Assembly (NCBI GenBank): GCA_958405565.1
Contig: CATYEN010000025.1
Location: forward strand, 1 to 33,733
DNA: 33,733 nt
Reading direction: 5' to 3'
Source of the DNA: an uncultured Collinsella sp.
Lineage (GTDB): Bacteria > Actinomycetota > Coriobacteriia > Coriobacteriales > Coriobacteriaceae
Part shown: piece by piece, positions 1 through 7,980 of the stretch
Numbering within the stretch: the stretch's first letter is position 1
How the letters are laid out: every line of letters starts with the position of its first letter
Program-made: the position numbers and the translations under genes
The notes under the pieces: generated by a model
What the model was told of the DNA's origin: nothing
Databases searched by the model: none
Seen by the model: only the letters and a program-made list of their open reading frames with translations

Positions 1-36
1 AAATGATTTTTTAATCCCCGTCCCAGAAAAATCATT
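1..36. repeat. Short palindrome with GGGAC core at window edge
   Basis: Arms AATGATTTTT (2-11) and AAAAATCATT (27-36) are perfect complements around a 15-base centre containing CCCCGTCCC. Read on the minus strand the core is GATTTTT..GGGAC..AAAAATC, the same core as the palindrome at 26507-26543, whose outer arms differ. It may be a terminator for an upstream gene or a REP-like repeat. Confidence 0.5.
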
Positions 37-54
37 GTGGGAGAGGAGATGTCG

Positions 55-630
55 ATGAAGCCGTTGCTGCTGCATGCTTGCTGTGCGCCGTGCTCGCTTG
101 AGCCGGTTCGCCTGCTGCGCGAGGAAGGGTTTGAGCCCACGATTTGCTGGACCAACCCCAATATTCAACCGCGCGATGAATGGCAGCGCCGCCTGGACGA
201 ACTGCGCCGGTGGTGTGCTGATGGCGACATCGAGCTTATCGAGGCAGGCGAGGACCGCGAGCGCTGGGAGGCCGGTGTGGCCCCGTTGGGCGCCGATCGA
301 CCCCGTCGCTGTCGTGCGTGCTATGCCCTGCGTCTGGCCGAGGCATGCCGTGTGGCCCAGGAGCGCGGGTTCGAATATGTGGGTACGACGCTCGCCGTCT
401 CGCCGTATCAGCTGTTCGAGACCTGTAATGACGTGTTGGAGCGTCTGGCTGCCGCCCGCGGTCTCACCCCGGTCATTCGCGATTTTCGCCCGTATTACCC
501 CGAGGCGACACGCCGTTCGCGCGAGCTGGGCATGTATCGGCAGAACTACTGCGGCTGCCGATTCTCGGCCGTCGAGGCGGCCATGGACCGCGCCCGCATC
601 CGCGACGAGCGCAAGGCTGCCAAAAAGTAG
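55..630 (+). CDS. queH: Epoxyqueuosine reductase QueH
   Basis: QueH (former DUF208) reduces epoxyqueuosine in tRNA to queuosine, the last step of the pathway, and replaces the cobalamin-dependent QueG. The 191-residue protein has the family's length and its cysteines: HACCAPC at residues 7-13 (Cys9, Cys10) and CRACY at 86-90 (Cys86, Cys89), the expected iron-sulfur ligands, plus a C-terminal YCGCRFS. ATG 55 is chosen because GAGAGGAG (41-48) sits six bases ahead of it. ATG 49 abuts that site, and in-frame GTG 37 has no site. The gene is followed 64 bp later by queA, and tgt lies 5 kb downstream, which supports the pathway assignment. It is probably monocistronic or co-transcribed with queA; its promoter is outside the window. 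Confidence 0.93.
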   Translation: MKPLLLHACCAPCSLEPVRLLREEGFEPTICWTNPNIQPRDEWQRRLDELRRWCADGDIELIEAGEDRERWEAGVAPLGADRPRRCRACYALRLAEACRVAQERGFEYVGTTLAVSPYQLFETCNDVLERLAAARGLTPVIRDFRPYYPEATRRSRELGMYRQNYCGCRFSAVEAAMDRARIRDERKAAKK

Positions 631-658
631 TTCATTTGGGATGCCAGCCTGCTAGGAT
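631..658 (+). promoter_or_regulatory. Weak candidate promoter of queA
   Basis: TTCATT (631-636) and TAGGAT (653-658) are 16 bp apart and about 37 bp upstream of the queA start. Both hexamers are poor matches to the sigma-70 consensus, so read-through from queH is equally possible. Confidence 0.25.
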
Positions 659-694
659 GTAGAGCGGACTTTAGCTATATAAGGAGTATCCGAC

Positions 695-1912
695 GTGTCT
701 ATGCGTACCGATGATTTTGACTACAACCTTCCTGAGGAACTGATCGCCCAGGCTCCTGCCGAGCCGCGCGACTCCTGCCGCCTGCTGGTGGTGGATCGCA
801 AAGGCTCCCAGGCGGGAATGCCGCTGGAGCATGGCGGTACCGTTGAGCACCGCATCTTCCGCGACATCATCGACTATATCGAGCCGGGCGACGTGCTCGT
901 CATCAACCAGACGCGCGTGATGCCGGCCCGCCTGATTGGCCGCAAGGCAGGCTCGGGCGGCGTGGTCGAGACGCTGCTGCTCAAGCGCCGCGAGGATGTT
1001 GACCCGCTGGGTCACGTTTGGGAGTGCCTGGTCAAGCCGGGCAAGCGCCTAAAGCCCGGTGCTCAGATTGAGTATCGCGCCGGTGGCGCCCATGCGCCCG
1101 AGGGCGCGCCCGTGGTACTGACGGCCGAGGTCGTCGACTTTGTCACCGATAGCCGCGGCGGACGTCTGGTGCGCTTTGAGCCGGTCGGTTGCAATGCCGC
1201 CGGCGAGCCGCGCACGCTCGACGAGGCCATTCACGCCGCCGGTCACGTGCCGCTGCCGCCCTACATTACCGATTACGAGGGCGATCCCGAGAAGTACCAG
1301 ACCGTCTACGCCATGAAGGAGGAGCACTCGGCTGCCGCTCCCACGGCGGGTCTGCACTTTACCCCCGAGCTCATGGCCGCTATCGAGGCCAAGGGTGCGA
1401 AGTTTGCCGCCGTCGAGCTCGAGGTCGGCATCGATACCTTCCGTTTGGTGGAGGAGGATGACCCCACGCAGCACGTGATGCACACTGAGCGTTACCACGT
1501 GTCGCAGGAGGTGGTCGACGCCGTGCACAAGGCCAAGGCCGAGGGGCATCGCGTGATCGCCGTCGGTACCACCGCGGTGCGCTCGCTCGAGAGCGCGTTT
1601 GATGCGGACGCGCCGGTGTCCGACCCGGCCGTGACGGCGCGCTATTTTGAGGGCCGTGAGGACGGCGCCGACACGCTCAGCCGCGGTGACATCGTGGTGC
1701 GCGAGAACGCGACGACGCAGCTCTACCTCATGCCCGGCTCGACCTATCACGTGGTCGACGCGCTGATCACGAACTTCCACGTGCCGCGCTCTACGCTCAT
1801 GATGCTCGTGAGCGCGTTTGCCACCCGCGACCAGATCATGGATGCCTACGCCGCCGCCATCGAGGAGCGCTACCGCTTCTTCAGCTTTGGCGACGCAATG
1901 CTCATTTTGTAG
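695..1912 (+). CDS. queA: S-adenosylmethionine:tRNA ribosyltransferase-isomerase QueA
   Basis: QueA transfers and isomerises the ribose of SAM onto preQ1 in tRNA to give epoxyqueuosine, the substrate of QueH upstream. Family landmarks are clear: DFDYNLPEELIAQ near the N-terminus (7-19), GHVPLPPYI, PTAGLHFT (around 216-223), GTTAVRSLES (around 290-299) and ITNFHVPRSTLMMLVSAFA near 357-376. At 405 residues it is about 50 longer than the E. coli enzyme; the extra length is spread over loops, for example around 75-85 and 115-175. The GTG start is preferred because AAGGAG (681-686) lies eight bases ahead; ATG 701 would be 14 away. The last G of the TAG stop is the first base of a perfect 13-bp hairpin. 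Confidence 0.96.
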   Translation: MSMRTDDFDYNLPEELIAQAPAEPRDSCRLLVVDRKGSQAGMPLEHGGTVEHRIFRDIIDYIEPGDVLVINQTRVMPARLIGRKAGSGGVVETLLLKRREDVDPLGHVWECLVKPGKRLKPGAQIEYRAGGAHAPEGAPVVLTAEVVDFVTDSRGGRLVRFEPVGCNAAGEPRTLDEAIHAAGHVPLPPYITDYEGDPEKYQTVYAMKEEHSAAAPTAGLHFTPELMAAIEAKGAKFAAVELEVGIDTFRLVEEDDPTQHVMHTERYHVSQEVVDAVHKAKAEGHRVIAVGTTAVRSLESAFDADAPVSDPAVTARYFEGREDGADTLSRGDIVVRENATTQLYLMPGSTYHVVDALITNFHVPRSTLMMLVSAFATRDQIMDAYAAAIEERYRFFSFGDAMLIL

Positions 1913-1952
1913 GTTACGGCGTTTTACAAACGCCGTAACCGGTCGACGCTGC
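1912..1952. repeat. Hairpin plus GGTCGACGCTGC tag, copy 1
   Basis: GGTTACGGCGTTT (1912-1924) pairs perfectly with 1928-1940 around a TAC triloop. It is followed by GGTCGACGCTGC (1941-1952). There is no T-tract. The same plan with different stem sequence recurs at 1977 and 5212. Confidence 0.8.
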
Positions 1953-1976
1953 AAACGCCCCTAAGCGGCAATCGGG

Positions 1977-2017
1977 GGTTCCGCCGTTCTACCGAACGGC
2001 GGACCGGTCGACGCTGC
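1977..2017. repeat. Hairpin plus GGTCGACGCTGC tag, copy 2
   Basis: GGTTCCGCCGTTC (1977-1989) pairs with 1994-2005 around TACC, with one bulged base. The tag GGTCGACGCTGC follows at 2006-2017 and runs straight into the 115-bp duplicated cassette. Confidence 0.78.
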
Positions 2018-2122
2018 GCGGGCCGCATTTGGACAATCTGACGTTCGACTTCAAGGGCGCGACCAGAAGGTCAGCGCCCTTTCGTTTCACGTCACCTTGT
2101 CTCAAATGCGACCCGCTCGCTG
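2008..2122 (+). repeat. 115-bp terminator cassette, copy A
   Basis: This block is identical to 5242-5356 except for one base (2047 G against 5281 A). It holds the tail of the tag, a GC-rich linker and an intrinsic terminator. A further 35-bp stretch (2118-2152) resembles 5419-5453 at 30 of 35 positions, so the original element was longer and copy B carries about 60 extra bases or copy A lost them. Confidence 0.9.
2053..2087 (+). terminator. Intrinsic terminator after queA
   Basis: AAGGGCGC (2053-2060) pairs with GCGCCCTT (2074-2081). An inner GACC/GGTC pair closes an AGAA loop, and TTTCGTTT follows. It lies inside the duplicated cassette. Confidence 0.85.
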
Positions 2123-2158
2123 TCGTTGCCAAAACATTGTCGTTGCCGTGGTTCACTT

Positions 2159-2212
2159 GGCACTTGGGGACGTTCCTTTTGTGTCGGCACTTGGGGACAG
2201 TCCTTATGTCAA
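2159..2212. repeat. Tandem GGCACTTGGGGAC units
   Basis: Two 27-base units stand head to tail. Each starts GGCACTTGGGGAC and continues GTTCCTTTTGTGTC (2159-2185) or AGTCCTTATGTCAA (2186-2212). Related copies lie at 18622-18681, 5480-5518 and 11930-11962. They resemble REP-type repeats associated with HUH (RAYT) transposases, but no transposase is in the window. Confidence 0.65.
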
Positions 2213-2258
2213 GAGATTGGTGCAAGAGGGATAGGTTGCCTTGCGCCGATTTAAATAA

Positions 2259-2323
2259 GTTGCGGTGAGATAGTTCTTGAATTGGCCTTTTTGAGGGCTA
2301 AACAGGAACTATCTCACCGCAAC
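2259..2323. repeat. Long palindrome with 18-bp arms (scaffold family, copy 1)
   Basis: GTTGCGGTGAGATAGTTC (2259-2276) is perfectly complementary to 2306-2323, with a 29-base centre. The centre holds a smaller stem built from TTGGCC and GGGCTAA and ends AAACAG. The element sits between the converging 3' ends of queA and the coiled-coil gene. Copies with different arms are at 5535-5602 and 8607-8669. Confidence 0.8.
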
Positions 2324-2350
2324 TGCGTTGGGCCGTTTTTGGCAACTGGC

Positions 2351-4114
2351 TTACTTGCTTGCGAACAGCCAGACCAGGATGATCACCAGGATTGCGGCGA
2401 TGATGCAGGCGATGGCTCCGGTGAATTTGACGCGTGAGTCGCGGGTTCGCTTGCGCACGTCGTCTTCGGCAGCCTCGAGTTGGGCAACTTCGCGCTCGGT
2501 CTCGGTATGCTCGGCCTTGTCACGTGCCAAGGCCCCGGCGAGCGATTCGGTGATCTCGGGATGGTCGTGCACCTCGGTCGCCTGTTCGATAATCGACTGC
2601 GCATGTGCGGCGTCCGCCTGTGCGTTTGCGATGGCCTGCTCTTGCTCGCGGCGTGCTTTGTCCTGCGTGGCGATCTTTTCGCGCAGCTCGCGCTGGCGCG
2701 TCGCGGCGGCAGTTTTTGCGGACTGCAGCTCGTCGCGCGCGGCATCTGCCTCGGCCGTTACGGCCTGGTGTGCGCGTTTAGCGTCGGCGATGGGGGCCTG
2801 TGCCTGCTCGACGGCCTGCTCGGCGGCGGCAAGTGAATGCTCAAGATCGGCGGTCACGCGCGGAATGTCTTCCTCGGCCTTGCGGAGGGCATCGGCCGTG
2901 TCGGAGATCTGCATCGAAAGCTCGCTGGTGCGCACGGTGTAATTGGCGGGATTTGCCGAAGGGTTGCGCTGCAGCTCGGCATACTCGCGACGCAAGGTCT
3001 CGAGCTGTGCGCGCGTGGCATCGGCAGTTTGTCGTGCAGCGGCGACACCGGTATCGCGCTCAGCCTTCACTTTGTCGCGGATGCGCTTGGAATCTTCGAG
3101 TCGACGAACCAGGCGGTTGCCGGTCTCGCGTGAACTCGCCTCGCGGGCTTCCACGGCGTCGAGTGCAGCCTTCAGGCGGAGCTCGGTCGCATCGTCTTCT
3201 GCCTTCATTTGCTCGAGCTGACCCTTGAGCTCCGTCGCTTTGGCGGCATGGGCATCACGGGTAATTTCAGCTGCCGCAGCGGTCTTTTGTGCCGTGGCGA
3301 TTGCCTGGCGCTGGTCGGCGATGATCTGATCGTAGCGGCCTGCGATGTCCTGGCGCGTCTCGAGCTCCTCTGCCTGGTCGGCGATGCGCTGCTCAAGCTC
3401 GGACAGGTGGGCGCGGGCATCGGCGAGTGCCTTCTTGGCGGCGTTCATCTCGCGCATGGCCGACGCGCCCTGGGCGATAAAAGTGCCCACGGCGTTAGCG
3501 GTGTTTGAGACGGCGCTCCCCAGGTCGCGGCTCGTGGCGGGGGCATGCGAGGTGGTCGGGTGCGCGGCCTCGGCGGCATTCGTATCGGCAGTCTGCGGCG
3601 CGGCGATATTGCCGGTGCCGCCTTCGATCACGGAAAAGCCCGCTGCATGCGGGTCGACGGCGTCCGCGCCAATCGTGGGATGCTCGAGCTGCAGAAACGA
3701 GGGCATAGTGCTGCCCTGGTCGGCAACCGGGGTCTCGCCGGGCACAAACGTCGAGGCGGCCTCGGCGGCTTCCTCTTCCTCGGCGTCGACATCGGCATCG
3801 GCGACAGCGTCCTTCATCGCTTTGACGGCATCCATCATGGAGTCCATGACGGCGTCGAGCTCTTCTTCCGAAGACACCTCGATGGGGCCCGCTGCTTGCG
3901 GAGCGGCGTCCTTTTCGGGGGCGTCGTCCTGAGCGGCCGAATCGTCGTTTTGCTCGTCGGCATCTTCGGCCGCAGGGGTTTCGGCCGCAGTGCTTTCGTT
4001 TAGAGCGGTGTCATCGACGTTAGTGTCATCGCAGGTCACAGCGTCAGTATCTGCGGTAATTTCTGCGGAATCATCAATATGCTGTTGAGTCTGGGGGTCC
4101 AGCTCGTCTGTCAT
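2351..4114 (-). CDS. Tail-anchored acidic coiled-coil protein, unknown function
   Basis: This 587-residue protein has three visible parts. The N-terminal 200 or so residues are low-complexity and rich in Asp, Glu, Ala and Thr, without clear domains. From about residue 215 to 555 there is a long heptad-rich stretch full of Ala, Glu, Gln, Arg and Lys, predicted coiled coil. The C-terminus is one hydrophobic helix (FTGAIACIIAAILVIILVWL) followed by FASK and the stop, so the protein is probably anchored by its tail with the bulk cytoplasmic. The start MTDELDPQ is chosen because AGGAG lies nine bases ahead; MPMTDEL (ending 4120) is possible. I do not recognise an enzymatic motif. It is transcribed alone, divergent from the SDR gene. 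A cell-envelope or chromosome-organising scaffold would fit, but that is a guess. Confidence 0.8.
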   Translation of the reverse strand: MTDELDPQTQQHIDDSAEITADTDAVTCDDTNVDDTALNESTAAETPAAEDADEQNDDSAAQDDAPEKDAAPQAAGPIEVSSEEELDAVMDSMMDAVKAMKDAVADADVDAEEEEAAEAASTFVPGETPVADQGSTMPSFLQLEHPTIGADAVDPHAAGFSVIEGGTGNIAAPQTADTNAAEAAHPTTSHAPATSRDLGSAVSNTANAVGTFIAQGASAMREMNAAKKALADARAHLSELEQRIADQAEELETRQDIAGRYDQIIADQRQAIATAQKTAAAAEITRDAHAAKATELKGQLEQMKAEDDATELRLKAALDAVEAREASSRETGNRLVRRLEDSKRIRDKVKAERDTGVAAARQTADATRAQLETLRREYAELQRNPSANPANYTVRTSELSMQISDTADALRKAEEDIPRVTADLEHSLAAAEQAVEQAQAPIADAKRAHQAVTAEADAARDELQSAKTAAATRQRELREKIATQDKARREQEQAIANAQADAAHAQSIIEQATEVHDHPEITESLAGALARDKAEHTETEREVAQLEAAEDDVRKRTRDSRVKFTGAIACIIAAILVIILVWLFASK

Positions 4115-4371
4115 AGGCATGTGCTCCTCATCGTTGTTTGTCACCCTATGATAAAGTCTCGCGCCGACATCCCGCGCCCCGCAGCAAAGTTTCAAAACGT
4201 GTTCGATGACTCGTTGCGTTAACAAAAACTCGGCCGCTCTATCCAATTTTTACTTGACATTCCCTTCGCCGAAAGACGTTGCACCGTTCGCCTGCCATGG
4301 GCTTTATTTTTCACTTGAACCCGCTAAAGTTGCATTTCAGCTTTTGGCGCGTGAAGTTGGATGCGCGCAGT

Positions 4372-4389
4372 CGACGGGCAGGCCCGTCG
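4372..4389. promoter_or_regulatory. Perfect 18-bp palindrome ahead of the SDR gene
   Basis: CGACGGGC (4372-4379) and GCCCGTCG (4382-4389) flank AG and lie just upstream of the GAAAGG ribosome-binding site. It could be a repressor operator or a leader hairpin. The remaining divergent region 4115-4371 holds no gene that I can support. Confidence 0.45.
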
Positions 4390-4408
4390 CGATTTGAAAG
4401 GACTTCGT

Positions 4409-5209
4409 ATGGGACTTTTCACTGGTAAGACCGTGATCGTCACCGGCGGCGGCAAGGCCACGCTCAAGGACGGCTCCGCTGGCTCCATCGGCTACGGCAT
4501 CGATATCGCCTTTGCCAAGGAGGGCGCGAACCTCGTCATCACCGGCCGCAACGTCGCCAAGCTCGAGGCCGCCAAGGAGTCTCTTGAGGCTGAGTACGGC
4601 GTCAAGGTTCTTCCTGTTCAGGCCGATGTCTCCGCCGGCCAGGACAACGAGGCCGTCGTGCAGAACGTTATCGACAAGGCGATTGAGGAGTTCGGCCGCA
4701 TCGACGCCGTCGTCAACAACGCTCAGGCAAGCGCCTCGGGCGTGACCATCGCCGACCACACTATGGACCAGTTTAACCTGGCCATTTACTCTGGCCTGTA
4801 TGCCACCTATCTGTACATGCAGAAGGCCTATCCGCACCTGAAGGAGACCAAGGGCTCCGTGGTCAACTTTGCCTCGGGCGCCGGCTTGTTTGGCAACTAT
4901 GGTCAGTGCAGCTATGCCGCTGCCAAGGAGGGCATCCGTGGTCTGACTCGCGTCGCCGCCAATGAGTGGGGCAAGGACGGCATCAACGTCAACATCGTTT
5001 GCCCGCTTGCTTGGACTGCTGCGCTCGAGAACTTCCAGGATGCTTACCCCGAGGCGTTCAAGGCCAACGTCCACATGCCGCCGGCGGGCCACTACGGCGA
5101 CGTCGAGAAGGAGATCGGCCGCGTGGTCGTTCAGCTCTGCGGCCCCGACTTTAAGTACATGAACGGCGAGACCGTCACCCTCGAGGGCGGCATGGGCCAG
5201 CGTCCTTAA
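4409..5209 (+). CDS. Short-chain dehydrogenase, probable 12-alpha-hydroxysteroid dehydrogenase
   Basis: The 266-residue protein is a classical SDR. It has a TGGGK...GSIGYG nucleotide loop (12-30), NNAQ at 103-106, and catalytic Ser156, Tyr169 and Lys173 (YAAAK). Stretches such as NNAQASASGVTIADHT, NFASGAGLFGNYGQCSYAAA, CPLAWTA and MPPAGHYGDVEKEIGRV match, from memory, the NADP-dependent 12-alpha-HSDHs of bile-acid-converting clostridia. Those enzymes interconvert 12-alpha-hydroxy and 12-oxo bile acids. Compared with them the glycine loop carries a few extra residues (ATLKDGSAG). Arg47 after strand 2 suggests NADP(H). The start is set by GAAAGG seven bases ahead of ATG 4409. The gene is alone between queuosine genes and ends in the duplicated terminator cassette. 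The SDR assignment is firm; the bile-acid substrate is likely but unproven. Confidence 0.8.
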   Translation: MGLFTGKTVIVTGGGKATLKDGSAGSIGYGIDIAFAKEGANLVITGRNVAKLEAAKESLEAEYGVKVLPVQADVSAGQDNEAVVQNVIDKAIEEFGRIDAVVNNAQASASGVTIADHTMDQFNLAIYSGLYATYLYMQKAYPHLKETKGSVVNFASGAGLFGNYGQCSYAAAKEGIRGLTRVAANEWGKDGINVNIVCPLAWTAALENFQDAYPEAFKANVHMPPAGHYGDVEKEIGRVVVQLCGPDFKYMNGETVTLEGGMGQRP

Positions 5210-5211
5210 GG

Positions 5212-5251
5212 GTTACGCGGTTCTACGAACCGCGTAACGGCTCGACGCTGC
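5212..5251. repeat. Hairpin plus GGCTCGACGCTGC tag, copy 3
   Basis: GTTACGCGGTTC (5212-5223) pairs perfectly with 5227-5238 around TAC, two bases after the SDR stop. The tag GGCTCGACGCTGC (5239-5251) follows. The stem sequence differs from copies 1 and 2 but the pairing is kept. Confidence 0.8.
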
Positions 5252-5356
5252 GCGGGCCGCATTTGGACAATCTGACGTTCAACTTCAAGGGCGCGACCAG
5301 AAGGTCAGCGCCCTTTCGTTTCACGTCACCTTGTCTCAAATGCGACCCGCTCGCTG
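5242..5356 (+). repeat. 115-bp terminator cassette, copy B
   Basis: Identical to 2008-2122 at 114 of 115 positions. Similarity stops at 5356 and resumes at 5419-5453 with 2118-2152. The rest of the 546-bp gap up to tgt holds two more palindromes (5480-5518 and 5535-5602) and no gene I can support. Confidence 0.9.
5287..5321 (+). terminator. Intrinsic terminator after the SDR gene
   Basis: Same AAGGGCGC/GCGCCCTT stem, AGAA loop and TTTCGTTT tail as the terminator at 2053-2087. Confidence 0.85.
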
Positions 5357-5479
5357 ACTTATGCTCAACCTGCGACACCTTCTTGTTTCAAGGCACCTTG
5401 CTCGCTCTGGCGGGTTTTCGCTGTCGGTACCAAAACATCGGCGTTTCCGTGGTCAGTAAAAAGCCTTCCCATAGTCATT

Positions 5480-5518
5480 GGGGACGTTCTTGTTTGACTA
5501 GTCGTTTAAGAACGTCCC
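5480..5518. repeat. GGGGACGTTCTT palindrome
   Basis: GGGACGTTCTT (5481-5491) and AAGAACGTCCC (5508-5518) are perfect 11-bp arms. The 16-base centre contains the palindrome GACTAGTC. It belongs to the same GGGGAC repeat class as 2159-2212. Confidence 0.65.
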
Positions 5519-5534
5519 AACGACTACTCGCAAA

Positions 5535-5602
5535 ATGAGCGTGGATAATCTCCCGTTTTTGGCCTGTGTTTTGGGCAAAAGTGGGAGATTATCCACGCTC
5601 AT
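5535..5602. repeat. Long palindrome with 20-bp arms (scaffold family, copy 2)
   Basis: ATGAGCGTGGATAATCTCCC (5535-5554) is perfectly complementary to 5583-5602, with a 28-base centre. The centre folds through TTTTGGCC and GGGCAAAA. A third partial arm, TCCACGCTCATTTGC (5611-5625), also pairs with the left flank, so an alternative fold is possible. Confidence 0.8.
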
Positions 5603-5712
5603 GCGTCAAGCGTCCAAAAATCCACGCTCATTTGCCGTGCCCTTGTCGTGTCCCCGCCACGCCGCCTCTCGCACCAGTTTCTGTCGAGTCGGTGCTCCTC
5701 GTTGGTTGCTCG

Positions 5713-5718
5713 TATAAT
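5713..5718 (+). promoter_or_regulatory. Candidate -10 box of tgt
   Basis: A perfect TATAAT lies 37 bp upstream of the tgt start. I find no convincing -35 hexamer at the usual distance. Confidence 0.45.
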
Positions 5719-5755
5719 GGTCTGCGTATGAACCGCAACCAAGGAGTTCCAGTTT

Positions 5756-6895
<1,140 letters not shown>

Positions 6896-7045
6896 GAGCG
6901 GCGCGGGCACTTGCAGGGCGCGGGCAACGGCAAGGGGCGAGCGCCGACCGTTCGTCACGTTCGCAAACACCGTCTGCGCGACCGCTGACCGATAGCTTGC
7001 AAGCACTTGATGCATCGTGGGTACCATTCCGAATAGTTGATGTTC

Positions 7046-7093
7046 GGGCGGGTGTTTGGCGCATGGCGTCGACCCCGCCCGTTTTTCTTTTTC
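7046..7093 (+). terminator. Intrinsic terminator in the leader of the LOG-family gene
   Basis: GGGCGGG (7046-7052) pairs with CCCGCCC (7074-7080), followed by GTTTTTCTTTTTC (7081-7093). The T-tract ends only 15 bases before the next start codon, with the ribosome-binding site between. This leaves no room for a downstream promoter. It either ends tgt transcripts or acts as an attenuator for the next gene. The rest of 6896-7045 shows no gene. Confidence 0.65.
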
Positions 7094-7108
7094 TCGATAG
7101 GAGTACCC

Positions 7109-7867
7109 ATGATTAAGAACGAGAATGTCGAAGGCGAGCCCGCCTACGACGAGACGTACCGCCGCGGCCCCGTGGTCATGCGCGGCCCCATGATTCCCAA
7201 GGACAATACGTACGCCAATCTGCTGGCGCCCGAGGACTCGACCGATTGGCTGCACGCCGACCCCTGGCGCGTGCTGCGCATTCAGGCAGAGTTTGTCGAT
7301 GGCTTTGGCGCACTTGCCGAGCTTGGACCTGCGGTGACCATCTTCGGTAGCGCCCGCACGCCCAAGACCGATCCGCTTTACAAGGCAGCGCGCACCGTCG
7401 GGCGCAAGATCGCGCAGCGCGGCGTGGCGGTTATCACCGGCGGCGGTCCCGGCATCATGGAGGCGGCCAACAGGGGAGCGGCGAGTGCCAACGGCAAGTC
7501 AGTTGGCCTGGGCATTGAATTGCCGCACGAGCAGGGGCTCAACAAATACGTGAACCTCGGCATGGACTTTCGCTACTTCTTTGTGCGCAAGACCATGTTC
7601 GTCAAATACAGCTCGGGCGCCATTGTGTTCCCCGGCGGCTTCGGCACGCTCGACGAGATGTTCGAGGTGCTCACGCTGGTGCAGACGCACAAAGTCAAGC
7701 GCATGCCGCTTGTGCTGGTGGGCGGCGAGTACTGGCAGGGCCTGTTCGACTGGCTCAACGGCCCGGTGATGGACGCCGGTATGATCAGCCCGCTCGATCC
7801 AGACCTGGTGCACATCACCGACGACCTCAACGAGGCCGTCGACATTGCCCTGAGCGGGCTGATGTAG
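7109..7867 (+). CDS. LOG-family (TIGR00730) Rossmann-fold protein
   Basis: The protein has 252 residues from ATG 7109, with AGGAG ten bases ahead. It carries GSAR (80-83), GGGPGIME (111-118) and the diagnostic PGGFGTLDE (175-183). This is the signature of cytokinin riboside 5'-monophosphate phosphoribohydrolases (LOG), long mis-annotated as lysine decarboxylases. Characterised members cleave AMP-type nucleotides to base and ribose 5-phosphate; the physiological substrate in gut bacteria is not settled. The first 50 residues form an N-terminal extension seen in many actinobacterial homologs. It stands alone after tgt, behind a terminator-like leader. Confidence 0.85.
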   Translation: MIKNENVEGEPAYDETYRRGPVVMRGPMIPKDNTYANLLAPEDSTDWLHADPWRVLRIQAEFVDGFGALAELGPAVTIFGSARTPKTDPLYKAARTVGRKIAQRGVAVITGGGPGIMEAANRGAASANGKSVGLGIELPHEQGLNKYVNLGMDFRYFFVRKTMFVKYSSGAIVFPGGFGTLDEMFEVLTLVQTHKVKRMPLVLVGGEYWQGLFDWLNGPVMDAGMISPLDPDLVHITDDLNEAVDIALSGLM

Positions 7868-7897
7868 AGTGATCGTGCCCACGCGACATGAATACGC

Positions 7898-7933
7898 ATG
7901 GCAATCTGATGTTATCTAACATCAGATTGCCAT
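7898..7933. promoter_or_regulatory. Perfect 17-bp palindrome, candidate toxin-antitoxin operator
   Basis: ATGGCAATCTGATGTTA (7898-7914) and its exact complement (7917-7933) are separated by TC. It lies between the LOG gene and the antitoxin and overlaps the expected -35 region of the TATACT box at 7944-7949. An antitoxin operator fits best. A terminator for the LOG gene is an alternative, although the following T-run is weak. Confidence 0.55.
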
Positions 7934-7943
7934 TTATATTGGG

Positions 7944-7949
7944 TATACT
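7944..7949 (+). promoter_or_regulatory. Candidate -10 box of the toxin-antitoxin operon
   Basis: TATACT preceded by TTGGG lies 31 bp before the antitoxin start. No good -35 hexamer is seen; the palindrome occupies that place. Confidence 0.45.
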
Positions 7950-7980
7950 GGTGTAAAAGACGAGGGCGAGGAGGTCGCAA

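Noticed and set aside
37..54. GTG 37 and ATG 49 as starts of queH
   Set aside because: GTG 37 has no ribosome-binding site, and ATG 49 touches the AGGAG. ATG 55 gives standard spacing and a natural start MKPLLLHACC.
631..694. preQ1 riboswitch before queA
   Set aside because: Only 64 bases, and no H-type pseudoknot with an A-rich tail is visible.
4409..5209. 7-beta-HSDH, known from Collinsella aerofaciens, as identity of the SDR
   Set aside because: Remembered 7-beta-HSDH has a different N-terminus and lacks the NNAQASASG and CPLAWTA blocks; the 12-alpha-HSDH pattern fits far better.
2029..5538. Two similar open frames (2029-2268 and 5263-5538) that would encode nearly identical N-termini
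   Set aside because: Both simply translate the duplicated 115-bp terminator cassette, run through a terminator hairpin and have no ribosome-binding site.
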